64,000 nucleotides of DNA from Colwellia sp. (GTDB lineage: Bacteria > Pseudomonadota > Gammaproteobacteria > Enterobacterales > Alteromonadaceae). A model generated the notes under the pieces. That model was not told the origin of the DNA and did not search any database. It worked only from the letters and a program-made list of their open reading frames with translations. The translations under genes were made by a program, and so were the position numbers. Position 1 is the first letter of the stretch, and each line of letters starts with the position of its first letter. Positions 1 to 9,670 of the stretch are shown one piece after another. Location of the stretch: NCBI GenBank assembly GCA_013215295.1, contig JABSOZ010000017.1, positions 62,001 to 126,000 of the forward strand. Direction: 5' to 3'.

Positions 1-1774
1 TAATACGATCATCAGGCGTTATATGTGGTGTCACGGTTAAACTAAGCACCGCTTTTTTGAATTGAGTTGTCGTCGCGCCACTTGAAGAGGCTTCTTGGTA
101 AGGTATTTCTACCCCTTGCTCAATATAAGCTTGTTTTTGATTGGCCGTGGTAATTCTTGGGCTCGCAATGACTTCACCTTTATTTTCTTTTTCCATAGCA
201 CTTAGTTCAAGATCTAAGATTGTGCCATCAGCTAATCGCGCCACTTGGAAGGCAAGACTTGCAGCAGGATTTGCCACAGGTAAGTTAACATTTAATCGGT
301 CAGCTAAATCAGGGACAATGCCACTGCCTGCAGTATTTGCTCCTTCTAAGGTGCCTGATGTGGCGAATTCACTATCAGTATCTGTAACTCCCCACCGTAT
401 ACCTAATTCTTCGTTTATACTATCTTTAACCGTTACCATACGTGCTTCTATAATAACTTGGCGGACAGGAATATCTAAAACACTTACCATCCTCCTAATA
501 TCTTCAATACTATTAGCCGTATCACGAATCAATAACGTATTCGTTCTCTCATCAACACTGACACTTCCGCGCATTGATAAAATACTATTAGATTCATTTT
601 TAATTAACTCCGCAAAGTCTGACGCTTCGGCGTAATTCACTTGCACATATTCTGTATATAATGGCGCAAGCTCAGCAACTTGTTGCTTGGCTTGTAAATC
701 ACGAGCTTCTCGGGCAGAAAGCTCTTCACTAGGTGCAACCATTAAAATATTGCCTTCCATACGCTTATCAAGTCCTTTAACTTTTAATATAATGTCAAGG
801 GCTTGATCCCATGGAACACCATCTAAACGTAATGTGACATTACCAGAAACGGTATCACTAGTGACTAAGTTAAAGTCGTTATAATCGGCAATTATTTGTA
901 ACACTGTACGTACGGGAATATCTTGAAAATTCAAAGAAATAGCACGCCCAGTAAAGTCTGCATCTTCCTCTAAATAGCCAGGGGCTTTATCATTCTTAAC
1001 AACCGTGAGTGAAAATACATTATTGAGTTGTTGATGCTTAAACGTAAAATCACTATTGATATCTACGATAAGTTTTGCGTTGCGGCCATCTCTAAACGTT
1101 TCAATGCCTGTCACTAAGGTACCAAAATCTGTAACATCTAATTTGTAAAGAAGGTCATCCGTAATTTGCGTATTATGGAACTCTATAAATAACTTACCGA
1201 GTTTATCGACTACATCAACAGCAACCATACTGTCATCAAGGTAAACAAGGATTTGTGCTTCATCATTATCACCATTACGAAAATCTAATGATGCTATATT
1301 ATTGATAAAATTATTACCTAATGGGTTAACTTTAGTAACAGGAGAATCATTAACGCCTTTATTTAATATTAATGAAAACAAATTTCCATTGTGTTGAACA
1401 TCAAAAATTGAAAGTTGATCTAAGTGAACCGTAGCAACGACTTTTCCTCTTAACTTTTGAACACTAATATGACTAACACCGGCGTGTTCAACAGTGGTTT
1501 TCAATAAGTTTTCATTAAACTTTTCAGCTTCAAAGGTAATTTTAATTTGAGCTGGATTCATCGACGTTTTCATTTCAGGCTTGTTGACAATTTTATCTGA
1601 AAGCTCAAACTGCAATTCTATTTCATCATTTTGTAAAGTATTATATTTAATACCTATTAGATCACTAGACCATGCCGAAAAAGCAAAAGAATATAACATC
1701 ACTGCAGTGATACAACATCGCGTTACATATATTTTCATTGAGTGATGACTTTTCATTTTATTAAATAGCAACAT
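1..1774 (-). CDS. pilQ: Type IV pilus secretin PilQ (C-terminus beyond window)
   Basis: Outer-membrane secretin through which the type IV pilus leaves the cell. The frame is open from an ATG at 1774 to the window edge, about 591 codons; PilQ proteins are usually around 700 residues, so roughly the last 100 are missing. A signal peptide is followed by AMIN-type peptidoglycan-binding regions, an STN/secretin_N region (VSGNVTLRLDGVPWDQALDI) and the secretin core with VIASPRITTANQKQAYIEQG, and ends in VTPHITPDDRI, typical of the secretin barrel. Its ATG overlaps the pilP stop by one base (TAATG), so it is translationally coupled as the last gene of pilMNOPQ. Family assignment is secure; the exact start among several in-frame ATGs (1774, 1756, 1738) is not. 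Confidence 0.95.
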   Translation of the reverse strand, partial: MLLFNKMKSHHSMKIYVTRCCITAVMLYSFAFSAWSSDLIGIKYNTLQNDEIELQFELSDKIVNKPEMKTSMNPAQIKITFEAEKFNENLLKTTVEHAGVSHISVQKLRGKVVATVHLDQLSIFDVQHNGNLFSLILNKGVNDSPVTKVNPLGNNFINNIASLDFRNGDNDEAQILVYLDDSMVAVDVVDKLGKLFIEFHNTQITDDLLYKLDVTDFGTLVTGIETFRDGRNAKLIVDINSDFTFKHQQLNNVFSLTVVKNDKAPGYLEEDADFTGRAISLNFQDIPVRTVLQIIADYNDFNLVTSDTVSGNVTLRLDGVPWDQALDIILKVKGLDKRMEGNILMVAPSEELSAREARDLQAKQQVAELAPLYTEYVQVNYAEASDFAELIKNESNSILSMRGSVSVDERTNTLLIRDTANSIEDIRRMVSVLDIPVRQVIIEARMVTVKDSINEELGIRWGVTDTDSEFATSGTLEGANTAGSGIVPDLADRLNVNLPVANPAASLAFQVARLADGTILDLELSAMEKENKGEVIASPRITTANQKQAYIEQGVEIPYQEASSSGATTTQFKKAVLSLTVTPHITPDDRI

Positions 1775-2313
1775 TACTTCCCTTGCCCCTTGGTACCTGA
1801 CTTAACCATTTTTATAGTCGTTTCACGTTCTACCCAACAGCCAGTGCCATCAGGGATTAACTCTATAATTTTAATATTAAATTGATTAACAGTCGTAATA
1901 CGACCATTATTAAAACCCAAATAACTGTCTACAGCAACTCGGTGTAATGTCGTATCAGAAGCTTCAACAAGCGCCCAAATTACGCCTTGTTCGCCTAAAG
2001 TCCCTCGCATTGTTAAATTGCTTAATGGAAACTTTTCCAAAGGTTGTTTTCTTCTTCGCGGATCTGGACTTAAGCACCCTGACATCTGTTGAATCTTTTG
2101 TTGAATGGCTTCAGCTCTTGGCTCATCAAACGGACTTCGCAACGCTTGTGCTGAATACTCAAAATGACCATACTTTGAGACAGCAGGCATCGGCTCAATT
2201 ACATTTGGCGTCATCGACTTTACTTTAGCAATATGGGCATGCAAATCACTGGTATCATCAAAACAACCACTAACACCAATAATAACTATCATCAATACGA
2301 CTAATTTTTTCAC
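1774..2313 (-). CDS. pilP: Type IV pilus assembly lipoprotein PilP
   Basis: Inner-membrane lipoprotein that links the PilMNO platform to the PilQ secretin. The 179-residue protein starts with a lipoprotein signal (MKKLVVLMIVIIGVSGC) whose lipobox cysteine is near residue 17, followed by a disordered stretch and the compact C-terminal domain that contacts PilQ (LSNLTMRGTLG, WALVEASD, HRVAVDSYLGFNNGRI). Length matches the family. It overlaps pilO by four bases (ATGA) and pilQ by one, consistent with one operon. Confidence 0.95.
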   Translation of the reverse strand: MKKLVVLMIVIIGVSGCFDDTSDLHAHIAKVKSMTPNVIEPMPAVSKYGHFEYSAQALRSPFDEPRAEAIQQKIQQMSGCLSPDPRRRKQPLEKFPLSNLTMRGTLGEQGVIWALVEASDTTLHRVAVDSYLGFNNGRITTVNQFNIKIIELIPDGTGCWVERETTIKMVKSGTKGQGK

Positions 2314-2918
2314 TTTGCTTCAGCCTCCCGATAACGGTAAGTTTTTGCTTGCAGCTTTAAACTAAGCAACCCATTTGCAGTTTTTTTCATATTTACATCA
2401 AAATCGTGCAGTGTAACTATACGAGGTAATCCTGCTATTTGACTGACAAAATTACCAAATTCATGATAAGAACCAACCACTTCTATATCTATAGGGAGTT
2501 CAATATAAATTTCACGCGTTATTTCTGGTTGCCAATTAAGTTTTACAAATTTAAGTCCGCTTGTTGTACCAACAAATGTAATATCATCAAGTAACCCAGG
2601 AGTTTCATGGCTTTCAGGCAAACGTCTCAATTGGTTCGCAAATAAAGCTTCAGCTTCTTTCATTTGCTGCTCGAATAACTCTAAGTTTGCCACTGCATGA
2701 TATTTTGCTTGATACTGACTTTTAAGTGAGACTTCTTCAGCTACAAATCTATCTAACTGCGTTATTTTGTCACTTATTAAGAAAAAATAACCCAAAACAA
2801 AAACAACTATCGCTAAAAATATAGCCAAGGTGATTTTTGCCACTTTGGGCCATTGTCCAATATTGTCAGCTTCTAATCCTTCGAACTGTTCAAAAAAATG
2901 AGATAAGTCTATATTCAT
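2310..2918 (-). CDS. pilO: Type IV pilus assembly protein PilO
   Basis: Inner-membrane partner of PilN in the alignment complex of the type IV pilus machine. The 202-residue protein has a short cytoplasmic tail, one transmembrane helix at about residues 28-48, a periplasmic coiled coil (about 55-95) and a ferredoxin-like domain ending in LKLQAKTYRYRE. This is the standard PilO layout. It overlaps pilN by four bases and pilP by four bases. Confidence 0.94.
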   Translation of the reverse strand: MNIDLSHFFEQFEGLEADNIGQWPKVAKITLAIFLAIVVFVLGYFFLISDKITQLDRFVAEEVSLKSQYQAKYHAVANLELFEQQMKEAEALFANQLRRLPESHETPGLLDDITFVGTTSGLKFVKLNWQPEITREIYIELPIDIEVVGSYHEFGNFVSQIAGLPRIVTLHDFDVNMKKTANGLLSLKLQAKTYRYREAEAK

Positions 2919-3505
2919 GACTTATCTCCAATCTTGTTCAGTTGTCCATCTTCGCCTTCATTAAACAGTCCTTTAATGCGCACTCGCATTTTGAAGTCAC
3001 TTAGCAAATTGTTTTGTGTTCCATTAGACGTAATTGACTCTAAAATTGCATCGGTAAATAATAAAGAACGTTCTATCTCACGTATCATATTAGCTAAATG
3101 ATTATTGGACTCACTTTTTCCAATAATATTAATACTATTCCCTTGTTTCTCTAAACTCGTCAGATAAACACCGTTAGGCACTACTTTTGCAATTTCATCA
3201 AAAACTTGCGTACCAACATTGCGACTACGTTGAAGTTGTTCGACAACGCCAGTTCTTTTTTGTAATTCTTTTTTCTTCTCATTTAAATTTCTGATTTTTA
3301 CAATACGTGTATCTAATATTTTGATTTCGCTTTTTAAAAACTCGTTACGCGTATTTTGACCATCAATACGCATTTGATAAAATTGACTAATAAAGAAGAC
3401 GATAGCAAAAGCCACTACAGCAACAACCGTTAATATAGTGAAATATTCACGCTCTTTAGCTTTTTCCGCTTCTTCACGCCATGGAAGTAAATTTATAAAT
3501 GCCAT
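2915..3505 (-). CDS. pilN: Type IV pilus assembly protein PilN
   Basis: Bitopic inner-membrane protein that binds cytoplasmic PilM through its N-terminal tail and pairs with PilO in the periplasm. The 196 residues begin with the PilM-binding motif INLLPWREE at residues 4-12, followed by a transmembrane helix at about 22-42, a coiled coil and a periplasmic domain (YLTSLEKQGNSINIIGKSES). The INLLPWR motif is diagnostic for PilN. Its start lies 13 bases inside pilM. Confidence 0.95.
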   Translation of the reverse strand: MAFINLLPWREEAEKAKEREYFTILTVVAVVAFAIVFFISQFYQMRIDGQNTRNEFLKSEIKILDTRIVKIRNLNEKKKELQKRTGVVEQLQRSRNVGTQVFDEIAKVVPNGVYLTSLEKQGNSINIIGKSESNNHLANMIREIERSLLFTDAILESITSNGTQNNLLSDFKMRVRIKGLFNEGEDGQLNKIGDKS

Positions 3506-4572
3506 GACACAAAGCTCCTCAAGGCTAATCCTGCTGCTACCATATATTGAGAAGCTGTTTTATCTAACACTTCTTGATCAATACCTTCCGATATAGACAT
3601 TGACTTAAAGGGGTTAGCAATAATGGTATGAATACCTAACTCTTCAGTAAGCAATACTTCGAGACCTTCTACATTCGCACTGCCTCCGGAGACAATAATA
3701 TAATCGATTTTATCTTTCCCGCTAGAGGTTAAAAACATTTGAATTGCTCGGCGAATTTGCTGAGTAAAAATAGTATGATATGGGCCTAAAACTTCAAATG
3801 TATAATTCGGAGGTAAATCATTCGTTATTTTTGCTTGCTCTGCCTCTTCAAAGCTTTGATTGTAATAAGATACAATTGAACGCGTATACTGTTCCCCACC
3901 AAAGAGTTGGTCTCGACTATAAATATGATTGCCAGAATCAGTTACAGAAAACAATGTCATCACAGCACCTACATCAACAATAGCAACCGTTTTATCTTTC
4001 GCGTCATCAGGTAATTGCGATAAACTAAGATCATAAGCTCGACTGACAGCGTATGACTCAACGTCAATGACTTTAGTTTGAAAACCAGCCAATTCTAAAG
4101 CGGCGACTCTTGCTTCTACAGACTCAGTACGTGCAGCACTCAATAAAACATTAACTTTAGAAGGGTCTGATTCATTAATATCAAGCTTTTCGAAATCCAA
4201 ACTAACTTCATCTAAAGGATATGGGATTAAGCTATCAGCTTCAATTTCAATTTGACTAGCAAGTTCTTGCTCAGTCAAATTGACATCCATATATATAATT
4301 TTAGTGATGACTGTTTGCCCGGAAACAGCGACTGCAGCTAAGTTAACTGTCGATGTGATTTTTTTTCTTATTTTCGCAACAACTTTACCAACGACATCAA
4401 TATCTTGGATCTCACGATCAATAATTGCACCTCGAGGCATAACTTCTGTTGCTATTGCTTCAAGAACATACCCATCATCATCTTGACTTAACAAAACGGC
4501 TTTTACTGAATGAGATCCAATATCAATACCAACGATTAAAGATGTATTCTTTTTGAAAAAACTGCTGAACAT
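3493..4572 (-). CDS. pilM: Type IV pilus actin-like ATPase PilM
   Basis: Cytoplasmic actin/FtsA-fold ATP-binding protein that docks on the PilN tail. At 359 residues it has the usual PilM length. The phosphate-1 nucleotide motif VGIDIGSHSVKAVLL is near residues 14-28, a second ribonuclease-H-like motif TVAIVDVGAVMTLFSV is central, and the adenosine-binding segment IIVSGGSANVEGL is near the end. A GGGA ribosome-binding sequence precedes the ATG at 4572. It is the first gene of pilMNOPQ and is divergent from mrcA, the common gammaproteobacterial arrangement. Confidence 0.95.
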   Translation of the reverse strand: MFSSFFKKNTSLIVGIDIGSHSVKAVLLSQDDDGYVLEAIATEVMPRGAIIDREIQDIDVVGKVVAKIRKKITSTVNLAAVAVSGQTVITKIIYMDVNLTEQELASQIEIEADSLIPYPLDEVSLDFEKLDINESDPSKVNVLLSAARTESVEARVAALELAGFQTKVIDVESYAVSRAYDLSLSQLPDDAKDKTVAIVDVGAVMTLFSVTDSGNHIYSRDQLFGGEQYTRSIVSYYNQSFEEAEQAKITNDLPPNYTFEVLGPYHTIFTQQIRRAIQMFLTSSGKDKIDYIIVSGGSANVEGLEVLLTEELGIHTIIANPFKSMSISEGIDQEVLDKTASQYMVAAGLALRSFVSWHL

Positions 4573-4741
4573 AACATCCCACTGAATGAGTTAACTTACT
4601 TATTAACAACACAATCAAAATAAGTTGGTGAAAATAAACTTAATTACATTGGTATATATTAGGCACAAAATTATGATAAATACATTTATTACATGCTTTT
4701 ACAGGATATACTAGTGTTATTAATCGTTTCATTGTCCAATA

Positions 4742-7336
4742 TTGAGAGAAAATTTAGTGCTTTCATTTAAACGTCTCATAAAAGCAGGTCTAATATTAGT
4801 ACTTTTAGCCTGTTTGTCTTTGGCCGCTTTATATTTTTCAATGCGGAGTGAGTTACCCAATATTGACTCATTGAAAGACATGCAATGGCAAACGCCAATG
4901 CAAATTTTTAGTGCTGATAAAAAATTAATTAATCAGTTTGGTGAAAAAAAACGCATTCCTTTAACGCTTAATGAATTCCCACAGCAGCTTATCGATGCCA
5001 TTTTGGCCAGTGAAGATGACCGTTTTTACTTACATTTTGGTGTCGACCCAATCGGAATGGGCAGAGCGATTATCGGTAAATTAATGGGGAAGAACAAAGG
5101 TGGTGCAAGTACCATTACCATGCAAGTAGCTCGGAATTTTTTCTTAAGTCGTGAAGTTACATATACTCGTAAAATTCGTGAAATATTTTTGTCTTTTCAT
5201 ATTGAAAGTTTATTGACTAAAGATGAAATACTCGCACTGTATATGAATAAAATTCCATTAGGACATCGAAGTTTTGGATTTGGCGCAGCAGCCCAAGTTT
5301 ATTATGGTAAAGATGTCAAAGAGCTAACCTTAGCACAAATAGCGGTTATCGCAGGCTTACCAAAAGCGCCATCCACTAAGAATCCTATACGTTCTCCTAA
5401 AAATGCAAAAGCAAATCGTTCTATTGTCTTGCAACGTATGTTTACAGCTGGATATATCAATTCTGCAGAGTTGTCTATAGCAAATGAAGCACCTATCACA
5501 GGTAAAAGACACAGTGCAAAAATTGAATTGAATGCCCCCTACATTGCCGAAATGGCTCATCAAGAGATGATCGAACGTTACGGGAAAGAGCAAGCTTATA
5601 CTGGCGGCTATAAAGTGTATTTAACCGTTAATTCAACGTTCCAAAATGCAGCAAAAAAAGCCGTTGTAAACAATATGCTTTCCTATGATTTACGCCATGG
5701 TTATCGTGGTGCCATTATCTCTTTACGCACAGAACAAAAAAACACCAATAAAAATGTAGATGATGATTTAACAAATCAACTAAATGAGCTCATTGATAAT
5801 GAAATTGTTGAAGCACTCCAGAAAATAAAAAATTATCAAACACTCATCCCAGCAGTGATTACTGACGTTTCTGAACAATCTGCACATATTAAGCTTTTTG
5901 ATACTGACAAAAATAATGAAAAAACGCTAAAAGAAGGTGAAATACCTTGGCAAGGTATGTCATGGGCGCGAGAATTTATCAATGATGAAATACAAGGGGC
6001 TGTTCCGAAACTAGCCAGTGAAATACTTAAGTATGGCGACATTGTTTTTGTCATAAAAACTGAATACGGTTTTAAATTAAGCCAACTCCCACAAGTAAGT
6101 TCTGCCCTTGTATCCTTGTCACCTGATAATGGTGCTATAAAAGCCGCTATTGGCGGATTTAGCTTTAAACAAAGCCAATTTAACAGAGTCACACAAGCAC
6201 AACGCCAAGTTGGCTCTAATATCAAACCTTTCATATATTCCGCGGCATTGGATAATGGCTTTACTTTGGCAACATTGGTAAATGACGCGCCTATCAATCA
6301 ATGGGATCGAAGTTCTGGTGTTGTCTGGCGTCCTAAAAATTCACCTCCTACCTATGATGGTGACATTCGCGTTCGATTAGCATTAGCACAATCTAAAAAT
6401 GTAATCGCTGTTCGTTTATTGAGATCGGTAGGACTCGACAGAATTATTCCTCATTTAGCTTCTTTTGGTTTTGCACCGCATGACTTACCACGTAATGAGT
6501 CACTTGCCCTTGGCTCTGCGTCCTTAACTCCCTTAGAAGTTGCAGCAGGCTTCGCAACTTTCGCTAATGGTGGCTTTTTGGTCCAACCTTATTTGATTGA
6601 CAGAATTGAAGATTCATTCGGCAAAGTACTCTTTCAAGCAAACCCAGCTATTGCCTGTGAGTTTTGCACAGAAGAAAACAATAAAGGTGCAATTGACCAT
6701 ATTTCGCATCAACGAGACATTTCGACTAAAGAAACTCACTTACCCTTGATTAAAGCTGAACGAGTTATTAGTCCACAGAATGCCTTCTTAGTTACCCAAG
6801 CCCTCAATGCAGCAATATGGGGATTCGACTGGCAGGTAAAACCTCTTTGGCGAGGCACTGGTTGGAGAGCGCAATCATTAAAGAGAAAAGATATTGCAGG
6901 GAAAACAGGCACGACAAACCAGTCAAAAGACGCATGGTTTTCTGGCTTTAGCCGTCGATTAGTCACGACATCTTGGATAGGCTTTGATGATCCCGGCAGA
7001 AACTTAGGTAAAACTATCGCAAATAGTAATCTAGGAAAAAAACAGATCACGGGTCTAGAAGCGGGAGCAAAATCAGCTCAACCCGCCTGGATAAATTTTA
7101 TGGAAGTTGCATTAAAATATTATCCAGAAGAACCTTTTGATCAACCTGTTGATATAGTTTCAGTACGTATTGATAAAAGTACGGGGAAACTTACGAACAA
7201 AACTGATAAAACCAGCTATTTTGAATATTTTCAGTTAGGAACCGCACCAACTGAATATGTCACTCAAGACAATAGTAGTGAAATACTTGACGGTTCAGAT
7301 GCTGTAAATGAAAGCAATGACGCAGATATTTTTTAA
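4742..7336 (+). CDS. mrcA: Penicillin-binding protein 1A, bifunctional peptidoglycan synthase
   Basis: Class A PBP that polymerises glycan strands and cross-links them in the periplasm. Of 864 residues, one transmembrane anchor lies at about 13-33; the GT51 glycosyltransferase has its catalytic Glu at 91 (ASEDDRFY) and the GGASTITMQ motif at 120-128; a PBP1A-type OB insert follows; the transpeptidase has SNIK (Ser492), SKN and KTGTT (Lys721). All catalytic motifs are intact. The longest frame starts at TTG 4742, but GTG at 4757 is preceded six bases upstream by GAGAGAA and may be the true start. It is divergent from pilM, as in many gammaproteobacteria (ponA/mrcA). Confidence 0.96.
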   Translation: MRENLVLSFKRLIKAGLILVLLACLSLAALYFSMRSELPNIDSLKDMQWQTPMQIFSADKKLINQFGEKKRIPLTLNEFPQQLIDAILASEDDRFYLHFGVDPIGMGRAIIGKLMGKNKGGASTITMQVARNFFLSREVTYTRKIREIFLSFHIESLLTKDEILALYMNKIPLGHRSFGFGAAAQVYYGKDVKELTLAQIAVIAGLPKAPSTKNPIRSPKNAKANRSIVLQRMFTAGYINSAELSIANEAPITGKRHSAKIELNAPYIAEMAHQEMIERYGKEQAYTGGYKVYLTVNSTFQNAAKKAVVNNMLSYDLRHGYRGAIISLRTEQKNTNKNVDDDLTNQLNELIDNEIVEALQKIKNYQTLIPAVITDVSEQSAHIKLFDTDKNNEKTLKEGEIPWQGMSWAREFINDEIQGAVPKLASEILKYGDIVFVIKTEYGFKLSQLPQVSSALVSLSPDNGAIKAAIGGFSFKQSQFNRVTQAQRQVGSNIKPFIYSAALDNGFTLATLVNDAPINQWDRSSGVVWRPKNSPPTYDGDIRVRLALAQSKNVIAVRLLRSVGLDRIIPHLASFGFAPHDLPRNESLALGSASLTPLEVAAGFATFANGGFLVQPYLIDRIEDSFGKVLFQANPAIACEFCTEENNKGAIDHISHQRDISTKETHLPLIKAERVISPQNAFLVTQALNAAIWGFDWQVKPLWRGTGWRAQSLKRKDIAGKTGTTNQSKDAWFSGFSRRLVTTSWIGFDDPGRNLGKTIANSNLGKKQITGLEAGAKSAQPAWINFMEVALKYYPEEPFDQPVDIVSVRIDKSTGKLTNKTDKTSYFEYFQLGTAPTEYVTQDNSSEILDGSDAVNESNDADIF

Positions 7337-7505
7337 TTCAAAGTTCCATTAGCAAGTAACTTACTGAATTTAAATAATATAGCTCGTAGTTATGTGAAAT
7401 TTATTTTTAATTTTCGTATTATATAACTTTCATTAGCGAATATTTTCTTACGTAACAAAACATTTATTTAATTTTTTTATCTACTTTTCTAATATAATTT
7501 CGACT

Positions 7506-7546
7506 TATAGGTTATGCAAATCAGTTACATAACCTATAGTTTTTCA
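7506..7546 (+). terminator. Hairpin, likely mrcA terminator
   Basis: A perfect 11-bp inverted repeat, TATAGGTTATG at 7506-7516 and CATAACCTATA at 7528-7538, is followed by GTTTTT. It lies about 170 bases after the mrcA stop. The stem is AT-rich, so termination is plausible rather than certain. Confidence 0.55.
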
Positions 7547-7702
7547 GTAAGTACGCCCCCCAAACAAGACAAGCAACTAATTGTTATTATTATAAAAAAA
7601 CCACCAAACAATGTTCAGTACCGATTAAAAAATGCATAAATACTTAATTGCTTTTTATCATGCATGACTACTATAAATGAAAGTTATAGTGAAAACTTTC
7701 AC

Positions 7703-7730
7703 AACGAAAGAAATTTTACTTTCGTTTTGA
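7703..7730. promoter_or_regulatory. Hairpin in the pckA upstream region
   Basis: AACGAAAG at 7703-7710 pairs with CTTTCGTT at 7719-7726 around an AT-only loop. It sits about 50 bases upstream of the pckA -10-like sequence. It could be a terminator, an operator dyad or chance; no regulator can be named. Confidence 0.35.
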
Positions 7731-7775
7731 TCATTTATCGCCTAAAATTGCGGTCTCAAAAAATGTTTAACACAC

Positions 7776-7804
7776 TATAATGTTCACCGTCATACTTTTA
7801 GGAG
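7776..7804 (+). promoter_or_regulatory. Candidate pckA promoter -10 and ribosome-binding site
   Basis: TATAAT at 7776-7781 matches the sigma-70 -10 consensus exactly, but no good -35 lies 16-18 bases upstream, suggesting an activator-dependent promoter if real. AGGAG at 7800-7804 is ten bases from the pckA ATG. Confidence 0.4.
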
Positions 7805-7814
7805 AGTATTCACT

Positions 7815-9425
7815 ATGGCTTCTTTAGAAAGCTCAATTGATTTATCTGTATATGGCATCAATGATGTTGCCGAGGTTGTTTACAATCCGTCTTATGAGTT
7901 ACTTTTTGCTGAAGAAACGAAATCAGGCTTAACTGGTTTTGATAAAGGCGTAGAAACCGAACTGGGTGCAGTTAATGTTGATACCGGTATTTTTACGGGT
8001 CGTTCACCTAAAGATAAGTACATTGTTCGTGATGACACTAGCCGTGATACAGTTTGGTGGTCTGATCAAGGTAAAAATGACAACAAGCCAATGACGCAAG
8101 AAACTTGGGATCATTTAAAAACTTTAGTGACTACCCAACTTTCTGAACAACGTTTATTTGTTGTTGATACTTATTGTGGCGCAAATGAAGATACTCGTTT
8201 AAAAGTACGTTTCATCACTCAAGTAGCGTGGCAAGCACATTTTGTAAAGAACATGTTCATTCGCCCTTCGGAAGAAGAGCTGAAAGATTACGAACCTGAT
8301 TTCATCGTAATGAATGGCGCAAAAACAACTAACGATAAATGGCAAGAACAGGGATTGAACTCTGAAAATTTTGTTGCTTTCAATTTGACTGAAAAAATTC
8401 AATTAATCGGCGGTACTTGGTACGGCGGAGAAATGAAAAAAGGTATGTTCTCAATGATGAACTACCTATTACCTTTAAAAGGCATAGCGTCAATGCACTG
8501 TAGTGCTAACGTTGGCAAAGAAGGTGATGTAGCCATATTCTTTGGTTTGTCTGGTACAGGTAAAACTACCCTATCAACTGACTCTAAACGCCAACTGATC
8601 GGTGATGATGAACATGGTTGGGATGACAATGGTGTATTCAACTTTGAAGGTGGTTGTTATGCAAAAACCATTAACTTAAGTAAAGAAAACGAACCTGATA
8701 TCTATAATGCGATTCGTCGTAATGCATTATTAGAAAACGTTACTGTGGATAAAGACGGTAAAATTGATTTTGATGATAATTCAAAAACAGAAAATACTCG
8801 TGTTTCATACCCAATTGATCATATCGAAAATATTGTTAAGCCTATTTCACGTGCTGGTCATGCGAAAAAAGTTATATTTTTAACCGCTGATGCTTTTGGT
8901 GTTTTACCGCCAGTATCAAAGTTAACACCTGCACAAACTGAATATTATTTCTTGTCTGGTTTTACGGCTAAGTTAGCGGGTACTGAGCGCGGAATTACTG
9001 AGCCAACACCGACATTCTCAAGTTGTTTTGGTGCCGCATTCTTAAGCTTACACCCTACTCAATATGCAGAAGTTTTACGTAAACGTATGCAGGATGCTGG
9101 TGCAGAGGCTTATTTAGTTAACACGGGTTGGAACGGCACAGGTAAGCGTATTTCAATTAAAGCAACTCGTGCAATTATTGATTCAATTTTAGATGGTTCA
9201 ATTGATCGTGCAGAAACAACTATTCTACCGCTATTTAATTTAGAAATCCCGACACAAGTTGATGGTGTTGAAGGTGATATACTTGACCCGCGCGATACTT
9301 ACACAGACAAAGAAGATTGGAATAAAAAAGCCGTTGATTTAGCTAAACGCTTCGTTAACAACTTTGATAAATTTACTGATACTGACAATGGTCAATCATT
9401 AGTAAAAGCTGGTCCTCAGTTATAA
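7815..9425 (+). CDS. pckA: Phosphoenolpyruvate carboxykinase (ATP)
   Basis: Converts oxaloacetate and ATP to phosphoenolpyruvate, CO2 and ADP, the first committed step of gluconeogenesis, in the cytoplasm. At 536 residues the length is typical. Visible motifs are the substrate-binding segment [11 protein letters not shown] (about 57-67), the kinase-1a P-loop GLSGTGKTT (244-252), the metal-binding IGDDEHGWD just after it, and the adenine-binding region near [12 protein letters not shown]. The start has an AGGAG site. The gene is monocistronic, closed by a strong terminator, and faces envZ. Confidence 0.98.
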   Translation: MASLESSIDLSVYGINDVAEVVYNPSYELLFAEETKSGLTGFDKGVETELGAVNVDTGIFTGRSPKDKYIVRDDTSRDTVWWSDQGKNDNKPMTQETWDHLKTLVTTQLSEQRLFVVDTYCGANEDTRLKVRFITQVAWQAHFVKNMFIRPSEEELKDYEPDFIVMNGAKTTNDKWQEQGLNSENFVAFNLTEKIQLIGGTWYGGEMKKGMFSMMNYLLPLKGIASMHCSANVGKEGDVAIFFGLSGTGKTTLSTDSKRQLIGDDEHGWDDNGVFNFEGGCYAKTINLSKENEPDIYNAIRRNALLENVTVDKDGKIDFDDNSKTENTRVSYPIDHIENIVKPISRAGHAKKVIFLTADAFGVLPPVSKLTPAQTEYYFLSGFTAKLAGTERGITEPTPTFSSCFGAAFLSLHPTQYAEVLRKRMQDAGAEAYLVNTGWNGTGKRISIKATRAIIDSILDGSIDRAETTILPLFNLEIPTQVDGVEGDILDPRDTYTDKEDWNKKAVDLAKRFVNNFDKFTDTDNGQSLVKAGPQL

Positions 9426-9441
9426 CCTTTACGTTATAAAT

Positions 9442-9478
9442 AAAAAGCCGCTGAACTTCAGAGTTCAGCGGCTTTTTT
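9442..9478 (+). terminator. pckA Rho-independent terminator
   Basis: AAAAAGCCGCTGAACT at 9442-9457 pairs with AGTTCAGCGGCTTTTT after a four-base loop, and ends in a T-run at 9473-9478. It is 17 bases after the pckA stop. The T-run passes directly into the first copy of the 51-bp repeat. Confidence 0.92.
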
Positions 9479-9662
9479 ATGTTCAGGATGAACGGTATGT
9501 CGCGATCACATGGATGTGAAAGAGCGGCGAATGTTCAGGATGTACGGTATAACGTGATGGCATGGATGCCAAAAAGCGTATATGTTCAGGATGAACGGTA
9601 TAACGCGATGGCATGGATGCCAAAATTCGTATATGTTCAGGATGAAGGGCATTACTTTATTC
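9479..9662 (+). repeat. 51-bp tandem repeat of GGA-loop hairpins (3.6 copies)
   Basis: Units begin with ATGTTCAGGATG at 9479, 9531, 9582 and 9633; periods are 52, 51 and 51 bases and the last unit is partial. Each full unit has two short hairpins whose loops carry GGA: GTTCA-GGA-TGAAC and a second with a constant TGGA loop. The second stem is TCACA/TGTGA in unit 1 (9506-9519) and TGGCA/TGCCA in units 2 (9558-9571) and 3 (9609-9622), so the arms change together. Seven GGATG motifs fall on this strand in about 160 bases. A related copy occurs at 30200-30262 on the other strand, also directly after a terminator T-run. Resemblance to CsrA-binding arrays is inference. Confidence 0.8.
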
Positions 9663-9670
9663 TGATAAAT

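Larger units (their letters stand above)
7337..7814. other. Intergenic region between mrcA and pckA
   Basis: A 478-base AT-rich gap without a credible coding frame. It holds two hairpins (described separately), a C-run at 7556-7561, a -10-like TATAAT at 7776-7781 and the pckA ribosome-binding sequence AGGAG at 7800-7804. Its length suggests a long pckA leader or several regulatory sites. Confidence 0.6.

Noticed and set aside
9479..9662. Possible CRISPR array
   Set aside because: The units are tandem copies with no unique spacers and no cas genes are near.
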